From assembly GCF_001422985.1 (NCBI RefSeq), contig NZ_LMNL01000036.1, positions 69,501-133,500 of the forward strand: a DNA stretch of 64,000 nucleotides, in the 5' to 3' direction. Below, in pieces: positions 33,142 to 40,171 of the stretch. The translations under genes were made by a program, and so were the position numbers. The notes beneath the pieces are model-generated. The model was given only the letters and a program-made list of their open reading frames with translations, was not told the DNA's origin and did no database searches. Every line of letters starts with the position of its first letter. The first letter of the stretch is position 1. Source of the stretch: Methylobacterium sp. Leaf117 (GTDB lineage: Bacteria; Pseudomonadota; Alphaproteobacteria; Rhizobiales; Beijerinckiaceae).

Positions 33142-34930
33142 GCCGGTGGCGGGCGAGGCGTCGCCCGCCCTGGCCTTCGCGACGGCCGCGCGGGAAGCGG
33201 CGCCTGTGCGCTGGCTGAGGGCCGCCGCGATCCTCGCGCGATCTCCCCGCGAGGCTGTCGCGATTCTGCGCGCACGGTTGGCGGGCAAGCGGGTCCGGGC
33301 GCAGCAGGCGAGAGCGGCCCTGTTCGGCCTCGATCATGGATCGCTCCAGGCTTCGCCGGCCGTCCAGGCGCGACTCCTTGCCGGAATCGCGACCGAATTT
33401 GCTCGAACCGACGTCGAGGATGTGGCCATTCTCCTCCCGGGAGATTTGGCAAGTTCGGGCCTTGCAGCGGCTTCTTCGGGCCTTGCAGCGGCTTCTTCGG
33501 GCCTTGCAGCGGCTTCTTCGGGCCTTGCAGCGGCTTCTTCGGGCCTTGCAGCGGCTTGTCTGGGCCGTGCGGCGGCTTCGGCCCCGATCCTTGTCCTGAC
33601 GGCACCGGGACATGCCCTCGTGCCGGGAGCGACCGATCGCCTGACTGAACTTTTCGCCCAGGCTCCGACGATCCAGCTCGTCTATGGCGACGCGCTGCTC
33701 GGGCCGGTGACCGGTGCCGCGACGCCGCTGCTGCGCCCTGCCTTCGATCCCGAATACCTGACGGCCGTGGACTATATCGGACCGGTGCTGGCGATCCGGC
33801 GAAGCGCCCTCGCGGCCATCGTCGGCCCGGACGACGCCGCCAGCGGGGCCTTCGAACTCGTGCTGCGCACGGCCCGGCATTTCGGGCGCCAAGCCATCGC
33901 GCATCTGCCCGGCATCCTCTCCCGAAGCGATCCTGCGGAGAGCCCTCCGGCCGGCGACCCGGATCAGGCCGCAATCCTGCGTCGAAGCCTGGACCGGAGC
34001 GGTGGACACGCGATCGCGATCACCATCGAGCCGGACGGCATCCGGCGGCTGTCGCATCCGCTGCCGGAACCACATCCCCTGGTCAGCCTGATCGTGCCGA
34101 CTCGCGACCGCGTCGACCTCCTCCGAACCTGCCTGACCAGCCTGATCGACCGCACAGACTGGCCGCGGCTCGAAATCCTCATCTGCGACAACGACAGTCG
34201 CGAGCCCGAGACCCTGGCGTATTTTCGGGATCTGACGGCGCGGGGCGTGGCCCGGATCATCCCGTGTCCGGGCCCCTTCGACTTTGCCGGGATGAACAAC
34301 GCGGCCGCCTGCGCCGCACGGGGCCGGGTTCTCGCCTTCATCAACAACGACGTGGAAGCGCTGCATCCGGACTGGCTCGAACGCCTCGTGCGCGAGGCCC
34401 TGCGGCCCGATGTGGGGGCGGTGGGCGCCAAGCTGCTCGATGGGCAGGGCCGGATTCAGCATGGCGGCGTGCTGCTCGGCCCCGGAGGCCTCGTCACGCA
34501 TGCGCATCGCTTCTTTGCTGGGAATGCCCCCGGCTACCTCGCGGGCCTGCGGGCGACGCGCGAGGTCTCGGCCGTCACGGCAGCCTGCCTCGTCGTGGAG
34601 GCCGCCAAGTTCTCGACGGTCGGGGGCTTCGATTCAGAGGCTTTCGCGGTCGATTTCAATGATGTCGACCTGTGCCTGCGCCTCAACGAAGCCGGGTATC
34701 GCACCTTGTTCGTCCCGGGGGCGGTGCTGCGGCACGACGAGGCTGCGAGCCGGCGCTGGACGCTCGCTGCGCGTGCCCGCCACGGGCGCGAGGTCGTGGC
34801 CTTTCAAAAGCGATGGGGGCCGCTGCTGGCGCAGGACCCCCATTATCATCCCGGGTTCGACCCCGATCTCGGCACCTATGCCCGCCTGCGGCCGGGCTGG
34901 CCCGGGGCCGGCCCGATACGCGCGCGCTGA
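33134..34930 (+). CDS. bipartite GT2-family glycosyltransferase (second copy, with 21-bp repeats)
   Basis: A 598-residue paralogue of the upstream gene with the same layout. The first half is a reduced GT2-like region (VYGDALLGPVTG, FDPEYLTAVDYIGP). An intact GT2 domain follows at about residues 315-560 (SLIVPTRDRVDLLR, CDNDS, NNDV, DFNDVDLCLRL). The N-terminal half carries five copies of a seven-residue ASSGLAA unit. The TTG at 33134 has a GGGGAAG site and overlaps the first copy's stop by 8 bases; a GTG at 33146 is an alternative. Confidence 0.85.
   Translation: MNRPVAGEASPALAFATAAREAAPVRWLRAAAILARSPREAVAILRARLAGKRVRAQQARAALFGLDHGSLQASPAVQARLLAGIATEFARTDVEDVAILLPGDLASSGLAAASSGLAAASSGLAAASSGLAAASSGLAAACLGRAAASAPILVLTAPGHALVPGATDRLTELFAQAPTIQLVYGDALLGPVTGAATPLLRPAFDPEYLTAVDYIGPVLAIRRSALAAIVGPDDAASGAFELVLRTARHFGRQAIAHLPGILSRSDPAESPPAGDPDQAAILRRSLDRSGGHAIAITIEPDGIRRLSHPLPEPHPLVSLIVPTRDRVDLLRTCLTSLIDRTDWPRLEILICDNDSREPETLAYFRDLTARGVARIIPCPGPFDFAGMNNAAACAARGRVLAFINNDVEALHPDWLERLVREALRPDVGAVGAKLLDGQGRIQHGGVLLGPGGLVTHAHRFFAGNAPGYLAGLRATREVSAVTAACLVVEAAKFSTVGGFDSEAFAVDFNDVDLCLRLNEAGYRTLFVPGAVLRHDEAASRRWTLAARARHGREVVAFQKRWGPLLAQDPHYHPGFDPDLGTYARLRPGWPGAGPIRAR
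33455..33559 (+). repeat. 21-bp tandem repeat, five copies, in the second glycosyltransferase
   Basis: Five head-to-tail copies of a 21-base unit starting TCGGGCCTTGCAGCGG begin at 33455, 33476, 33497, 33518 and 33539. The first four are identical; the last differs near its end. They encode ASSGLAA heptads at about residues 108-142. The unit keeps the frame, so slippage would change linker length without breaking the protein. Confidence 0.97.
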
Positions 34931-34936
34931 ACGGGC

Positions 34937-35731
34937 CTACTGAACCAGGCGCGGGCCGCCGGTCTGGACCTTCTCGTTCTCGGACATGATGCCGAGACGC
35001 TTGGCGACCTCGGTATAGGCCTCGATCAGGCCACCGAGATCCTTGCGGAAACGGTCCTTGTCGAGCTTGTCCGACGACTTGATGTCCCACAGGCGGCAGG
35101 AATCCGGGGAAATCTCGTCGGCGACGACGATGCGCATCATATCGCCTTCCCACAGGCGGCCGGTCTCGATCTTGAAGTCGACCAGACGGATGCCGACGCC
35201 GAGGAAGAGCCCGGACAGGAAGTCGTTGACCCGGATGGCCAGGGCCATGATGTCGTCGATCTCCTGGGGCGTCGCCCAGCCGAAGGCGGTGATGTGCTCT
35301 TCCGACACCATCGGATCGTTGAGCGCGTCGTTCTTGTAATAGAACTCAATGATCGAGCGCGGCAGCTGCGTGCCTTCCTCGAGGCCGAGGCGCGTGGCGA
35401 GCGAGCCGGCGGCGACGTTGCGCACCACCACTTCGAGCGGAATGATCTCGACTTCGCGGATCAGCTGCTCGCGCATGTTGAGGCGGCGGATGAAGTGCGT
35501 GGGTACGCCGATGTCGTTGAGATGCTGGAAGACGAACTCGGAAATCCGGTTGTTCAGCACGCCCTTGCCGTCGATGACATCATGCTTCTGCGCGTTGAAG
35601 GCGGTGGCATCATCCTTGAAGTGCTGGATGAGCGTTCCCGGCTCGGGACCCTCGTAGAGGACCTTCGCCTTGCCCTCGTAGATGCGACGGCGGCGGTTCA
35701 TAGGCGTGTACCGTGGTTTGAGGAAGTCCAT
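34937..35731 (-). CDS. purC: phosphoribosylaminoimidazole-succinocarboxamide synthase
   Basis: SAICAR synthetase of purine synthesis, joining CAIR and aspartate. The 264-residue protein has the YEGKAKVLYEG N-terminal motif, DDATAFNAQK, the EVVVRNVAAGS loop and VDFKIETGRL with DEISPDSCRLWD. The ATG at 35731 has an AAGGAG site 9 bases upstream. The internal Met ten codons later, from which most homologues are annotated, has none. It converges with the glycosyltransferase gene only six bases away. Confidence 0.97.
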   Translation of the reverse strand: MDFLKPRYTPMNRRRRIYEGKAKVLYEGPEPGTLIQHFKDDATAFNAQKHDVIDGKGVLNNRISEFVFQHLNDIGVPTHFIRRLNMREQLIREVEIIPLEVVVRNVAAGSLATRLGLEEGTQLPRSIIEFYYKNDALNDPMVSEEHITAFGWATPQEIDDIMALAIRVNDFLSGLFLGVGIRLVDFKIETGRLWEGDMMRIVVADEISPDSCRLWDIKSSDKLDKDRFRKDLGGLIEAYTEVAKRLGIMSENEKVQTGGPRLVQ

Positions 35732-35954
35732 GGGCCGTGACTCCTTGCGAGCGAACGATGCGGAATCCGCGGCGTGGCGGCCAGAGAGAGAGGCCGGGCC
35801 GAGAGACACGTCGTACGTCGAAAGCCTCCGCGACCGTGGCGCAAACTACCCGAAGCAAGCTGGCAGCACAACGCGTTGGCCGGATGGGTCCCATGCCGCC
35901 TGGGGAGAGCCGGGCGAGCGATCGGAGGCTTTTCGCGCGCGGCCGATCGGAGCG

Positions 35955-36719
35955 TCAGGCTGATGGCGTCGGGGGAGCCGGTGTCGGGGGAGCCGGTGTC
36001 TTGGCCGGGAATCGGCACAGGTCGGTGATCGGACAGCGATAGCACTCAGGCTTGCGCGCCTTGCAGATGTAACGTCCGAACAGAATCAACCAATGATGGG
36101 CGTTCAGCCGGTAGGGCGCTGGCACGATCGCCTCCAGCCCGGCCTGGACCTTGTCGGTGGTGGGCGCGACCACCAGCGGGATGCGGTTCGAGACCCGGAA
36201 GATGTGGGTATCCACCGCGATCGTCTCCTCGCCGAAGGCGACGTTGCGCACGACGCTCGCGGTCTTGGTGCCGACTCCCGGCAGCACCTCCAGCGCCGCG
36301 CGGTCGCGGGGCACCTGTCCGCCATGGCGCTCCACCAGGAGGCGCGACAGCGCAATCACGTTCTTCGCCTTGGTGTTGAACAGCCCGATGGTGCGGATGA
36401 AATCCCGCACCCGCTCCTCGCCCAGGGCCAGCATCGCCTCCGGGGTGTCCGCGATGGCGAAGAGCGGCGCGGTGGCGAGGTTGACGCTGCGATCCGTCGC
36501 CTGCGCCGAGAGCACCACGGCTACCAGCAGGGTGAAGGGGTTCTGGAACTCCAATTCCGCCCGCGGTTCTGGGTTGGCGGCGCGCAACCGCGAAAAGATC
36601 TCCGTGACCGTCTCGGGTCCCACCGGTTCGGGCGTTGCGGGTACCGCTGCGACGATCGGCGCGGCGAGGCGCGCGGAGATCGATGATTTCCGGGGTCTGA
36701 TCGGCTGTCGGCTCGGCAT
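35955..36719 (-). CDS. nth: endonuclease III
   Basis: A base-excision repair glycosylase/AP lyase for oxidised pyrimidines. The 254-residue protein has the helix-hairpin-helix LPGVGTKTA with catalytic Lys152, Asp170 in VDTHIFRVSNR, and the iron-sulfur cluster Cys219, 226, 229 and 235 (C-x6-C-x2-C-x5-C). A Pro/Thr-rich C-terminal tail comes from a duplicated 15-base unit. It is divergent from DUF2244, whose annotated start lies only 20 bases away. Confidence 0.97.
   Translation of the reverse strand: MPSRQPIRPRKSSISARLAAPIVAAVPATPEPVGPETVTEIFSRLRAANPEPRAELEFQNPFTLLVAVVLSAQATDRSVNLATAPLFAIADTPEAMLALGEERVRDFIRTIGLFNTKAKNVIALSRLLVERHGGQVPRDRAALEVLPGVGTKTASVVRNVAFGEETIAVDTHIFRVSNRIPLVVAPTTDKVQAGLEAIVPAPYRLNAHHWLILFGRYICKARKPECYRCPITDLCRFPAKTPAPPTPAPPTPSA
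35968..35997. repeat. 15-bp duplication in the 3' end of nth
   Basis: Two adjacent identical copies of a 15-base unit beginning GTCGGGGGAGCC encode the PAPPT repeat at the Nth C-terminus. The duplication is in frame and lies after the iron-sulfur domain, so it should not affect activity. Confidence 0.8.
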
Positions 36720-36739
36720 CTGCGCGTTATATTCCCTGA

Positions 36740-37276
36740 ATGGCGAGCGGCAATCATCACGTTCCACGGATCGGCCGGCATCCGGACGGCCTCGATCCCG
36801 ACAGCATGGATCGGCCCGTGTTCCAGGCCACCATCCGGCCGCACCAGTCGCTCGGCCCCGACGGCTTCCGCATCGTGATGGGCCTGTGTTGCGCCGTTTC
36901 CCTCGTGACCTCGATCGCCTGCGTGCGGGCGGGCTTCTGGCCTGTGGCCGGGTTCTTCGGACTCGACATGATCGCCCTGTATGTCGCCCTCAAGGCCAGC
37001 TTCCGGCGCGGACGCTCCTTCGAGGAGGTGGTGATCACCCCGATCGAAGTGATGCTCGCCCGCGTCACCCATCGCGGCGAGCGGCGGGAATGGCGCTTCA
37101 ATCCCCTCTGGACCAAGCTGACCCGGGTCGAGGACGAGGAGTACGGCATGCAGAGCCTCACCCTCGAATCGCGTCGGGAATTCGTCGTGGTGGCGCGCGA
37201 CGCCTCGCCCCCGGAGCGCGAGGTGATCGCCGAGGGTCTGACGCGCGCCCTCGCGCAGGTGAAGAAGGGATACTGA
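36740..37276 (+). CDS. DUF2244 integral membrane protein
   Basis: A 178-residue protein with two close membrane segments (about residues 44-62 and 66-86) and a cytoplasmic C-terminal beta domain (VVITPIEVMLARV, WRFNPLWTKL). This is the DUF2244 layout. An internal ATG at 36806 (MDRPVFQATI) fits the family N-terminus and would leave room for the nth promoter; no ribosome-binding site favours either. It is followed directly by the DUF3016 gene. Function unknown. Confidence 0.85.
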   Translation: MASGNHHVPRIGRHPDGLDPDSMDRPVFQATIRPHQSLGPDGFRIVMGLCCAVSLVTSIACVRAGFWPVAGFFGLDMIALYVALKASFRRGRSFEEVVITPIEVMLARVTHRGERREWRFNPLWTKLTRVEDEEYGMQSLTLESRREFVVVARDASPPEREVIAEGLTRALAQVKKGY

Positions 37277-37277
37277 G

Positions 37278-37856
37278 ATGGCTGCCGGCGGACGGGCCAG
37301 ACTGGCGATGCTGGTTGCCGTCGGCGGTCTCGGTTTCATGGGGCTCGCCCTTCCGAGCCTCAGCCTCGCGGGTCCCGCTTCGGCTACCCCCGCGCAAGCC
37401 CGAGTCACGGTCCGTTTCGTGGCACCGGAGCGCTACACCGATGCCGACGACCGGTACGGTTCGGGACCGGCCTTGCGCGGAACGTTGGCCGAGATCCGCC
37501 GGATCATCGAGGCGTCCGCCCTCCGGGTGATGGGACCGGACGACACGCTCGTCGTCGACGTCCTCGACATCGACCGGGCCGGATTCGTACGGCCGGACCT
37601 CAACATCCCCTCCGGCCTGCGCGTGGTCAGCGATGTGACGCCGCCCGCCATCCGCCTGCGCTACGATCTGCGCCGCGGGAAAAGACGGATCGCTTCCGGC
37701 GAGGATCGCCTGACCGACATCAACTTCCTGTTCGGCGCGCGCGGCGCAGCGGCCACCGGCAGCTTCGGCTACGAGGAGGAGTTGCTGCGCCGCTGGGCCC
37801 GCGAGCGGCTGTCCGCCCGCGACGGCGCCGCCGCCCCGGGCCTACACCTGGATTAG
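37278..37856 (+). CDS. DUF3016 exported protein
   Basis: A 192-residue protein with a signal peptide (LVAVGGLGFMGLALPSLSLAG, cleaved near residue 37). Its mature domain has the DUF3016 landmarks: VRFVAPERYTDADDRYG at the start and SGEDRLTDINFLFG near the end. It is probably periplasmic. It starts one base after the DUF2244 stop and is likely co-transcribed. No function is known for the family. Confidence 0.85.
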   Translation: MAAGGRARLAMLVAVGGLGFMGLALPSLSLAGPASATPAQARVTVRFVAPERYTDADDRYGSGPALRGTLAEIRRIIEASALRVMGPDDTLVVDVLDIDRAGFVRPDLNIPSGLRVVSDVTPPAIRLRYDLRRGKRRIASGEDRLTDINFLFGARGAAATGSFGYEEELLRRWARERLSARDGAAAPGLHLD

Positions 37857-37991
37857 GACGCGGCGTCCTCCGGCCGTCGGTCCCATCCGCGTTCCGGTCC
37901 GCACATGACCAAAGCGTCATGTTGCCGCCAGCCTCGCGCAACGGTTGCGCTCCTACCGTCCCGGTCTTGGATCGCGGACGGAGGGCGCAGC

Positions 37992-38762
37992 ATGAACGTG
38001 ACCGGACAAGGCGGTTTCGTAATCCCGGGCGAGCCCCTATCACTCCGTCCCATGCGTCTGCTCATCATCGAGGACGACCGCGAGGCGGTCGCGTACCTGG
38101 TCAAGGCCTTCCGGGAAGCCGGCCACATCGCGGACCATGCCTCCGATGGCCTCGATGGCTACGCCATGGCGCAGGAGGGCGATTACGACGTGCTCATCGT
38201 CGATCGCATGCTGCCCAAGCTCGACGGCCTGTCCCTCATCCGCTCCCTGCGCGAGCAGGGGGTGACCACCTCCGTCCTCATCCTCTCTGCCCTCGGCCAG
38301 GTGGACGACCGCGTGAAGGGCCTTCGCGCCGGTGGCGACGATTACCTGCCCAAACCCTACGCCTTCTCCGAACTGCTCGCCCGAACCGAGGTGCTGGCCC
38401 GGCGCCGGGCCGGTTCGGGCGCGGCGGCGGAGGCGACGGCCTACCGGGTCGGCGATCTTGAACTCGACCGCCTGTCCCATCGCGTCACCCGGGCCGGACA
38501 GGAGATCGTGCTGCAACCGCGCGAATTCCGCCTGCTGGAATACCTCATGCGCCATGCCGGCCAGGTGGTGACCCGGACGATGCTGCTAGAGCATGTCTGG
38601 GACTATCATTTCGATCCGCAGACCAACGTCATCGACGTGCACGTCTCGCGCCTTCGCGCCAAGGTCGACAAGGATTTCGAGCACCCGATCATCCACACCG
38701 TGCGCGGGACCGGCTACGTGCTGCGGGTCGACGAGGGGCGCGGGAACGGCACGGCGCCGTGA
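37992..38762 (+). CDS. OmpR/PhoB-family response regulator
   Basis: A 256-residue DNA-binding regulator. The receiver domain (LLIIEDDREAV, phospho-acceptor Asp71 in IVDRMLPKLDG, conserved Lys in YLPKPYAF) is followed by a winged-helix domain (LQPREFRLLEYLM to TVRGTGYVL). The ATG at 37992 has a strong GGAGGG site; an internal ATG at 38052 is where many homologues start. It overlaps the cognate kinase by four bases. The regulon is unknown. A two-component pair at this position next to glnE is conserved in several Rhizobiales. Confidence 0.93.
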   Translation: MNVTGQGGFVIPGEPLSLRPMRLLIIEDDREAVAYLVKAFREAGHIADHASDGLDGYAMAQEGDYDVLIVDRMLPKLDGLSLIRSLREQGVTTSVLILSALGQVDDRVKGLRAGGDDYLPKPYAFSELLARTEVLARRRAGSGAAAEATAYRVGDLELDRLSHRVTRAGQEIVLQPREFRLLEYLMRHAGQVVTRTMLLEHVWDYHFDPQTNVIDVHVSRLRAKVDKDFEHPIIHTVRGTGYVLRVDEGRGNGTAP

Positions 38763-40168
38763 CGACGTTCGACGACGCCCCCGGCGGGCGCCTGCGCAAC
38801 CTGTTCCGCACCACGGCCTTCAAGCTCTCCGTCGCCTACCTGCTGGTGTTCGCCACCTGCGCGCTGGCGGCTCTGGGCTACGTGGCCTGGAATGCGAGCC
38901 GGGTCCTCGACGACCAGATGGTCTCCACCATCGAGGCCGAGATCAACGGCCTGTCCGAGCAGTACAAGGTCGGGGGCCTGCGCCGACTGATCGCCGCGGT
39001 GGAGCGCCGGGCCGGCGAACCCGGGGCCTCCCTCTACCTCGTCACCAACGCGGCCGGCGAGCGCCTCGTCGGCAACATCGCGGCGCTTCCGACCGGTCTC
39101 ATCGTCGATCCGGGGCAGACGGAAGCCGACTACGCCCGCAACGGGGGATCGCAGAGCCTCGATCACCGCGCCATCATGCAGATCTTCGTACTGCCGGGCG
39201 GTTTCCGGCTCCTGGTCGGGCGCGACGTCGAGGAGCGCGACCGCCTGCGCTCCGTCATCGGGCGGACCTTCGGCTCCTCGGTGGGTCTCGTCGTGGTGCT
39301 CGGCGTGGTGGGCGCCTGGTTCATCGCCAGCCGCGTGCTGAAGCGGGTCGATGCCATGACGGAGACCACCCGCCGGATCATGGCCGGCGACCTCGACGGA
39401 CGCCTCGCGGTGGCGGGCAACGGCGACGAACTCGATCGCCTCGCGCGCAATCTCAACGCGATGCTGGAGCGAATCGGCGAACTGATGCGGGGCCTGCGCG
39501 ACGTCTCCGACAACATCGCCCACGACCTGAAGACCCCGCTGACCCGCCTGCGCAACCGGGCCGAGGAGGCTTTGCGCAGCGCCGAGTCGCCCGAGGCGCT
39601 GCGTACCGCGCTGGAGGGCGTGATCGAGGAGAGTGACGGCCTGATCCGGGTCTTCAACGCCCTCCTGATGATCGCCCGCCTCGAAGGCCCGAGCGCCCGC
39701 GAGGAGTTCCAGGTCTTCGACGTCGGTGCGGTGGTGCAGGCGGTGGCGGAGCTGTACGAGCCCCTGGCCTCGGAACACGGGCTCGCCCTCGCGGTAGTGA
39801 CCGAAGGCGACCCGCTGACCCTGCGCGGCAGCCGCGAACTGGTCGGTCAGGCCGTGGCGAACCTGGTCGACAATGCGGTCAAGTACGCGGGGCCGGACGG
39901 CGAGATCCGCGTGTCGGCCGTTCGAACCGGCGATACCCTGCGCCTCAGCGTTTCGGATTCGGGACCCGGCATTCCGTCCGACGCACGGGGGCGGGTGCTC
40001 GACCGCTTCGTCCGCCTGGAAGAGGCCCGCTCGCAGCCCGGATTCGGTCTCGGCCTCAGCCTCGTCAACGCGGTGGTGCGCCTGCATCAGGGGATATTGT
40101 CCCTCGAAGACCATGCCCCCGGCCTTTCGGTCGTGATAACCCTGCCGGCGGGAGACGCGGGAGGATAG
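38759..40168 (+). CDS. sensor histidine kinase partner of the OmpR-type regulator
   Basis: A 469-residue inner-membrane kinase with two membrane helices (about residues 22-44 and 172-192) around a periplasmic sensor of about 125 residues. A HAMP domain follows (about 193-245), then the phospho-accepting His255 (IAHDLKTPLTRL) and a GHKL ATPase domain with N and G boxes (NLVDNAVKY, DSGPGIP, GFGLGLSLV). The GTG start overlaps the regulator stop. The signal it senses is not deducible. Confidence 0.93.
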   Translation: MTTFDDAPGGRLRNLFRTTAFKLSVAYLLVFATCALAALGYVAWNASRVLDDQMVSTIEAEINGLSEQYKVGGLRRLIAAVERRAGEPGASLYLVTNAAGERLVGNIAALPTGLIVDPGQTEADYARNGGSQSLDHRAIMQIFVLPGGFRLLVGRDVEERDRLRSVIGRTFGSSVGLVVVLGVVGAWFIASRVLKRVDAMTETTRRIMAGDLDGRLAVAGNGDELDRLARNLNAMLERIGELMRGLRDVSDNIAHDLKTPLTRLRNRAEEALRSAESPEALRTALEGVIEESDGLIRVFNALLMIARLEGPSAREEFQVFDVGAVVQAVAELYEPLASEHGLALAVVTEGDPLTLRGSRELVGQAVANLVDNAVKYAGPDGEIRVSAVRTGDTLRLSVSDSGPGIPSDARGRVLDRFVRLEEARSQPGFGLGLSLVNAVVRLHQGILSLEDHAPGLSVVITLPAGDAGG

Positions 40169-40171
40169 GGC

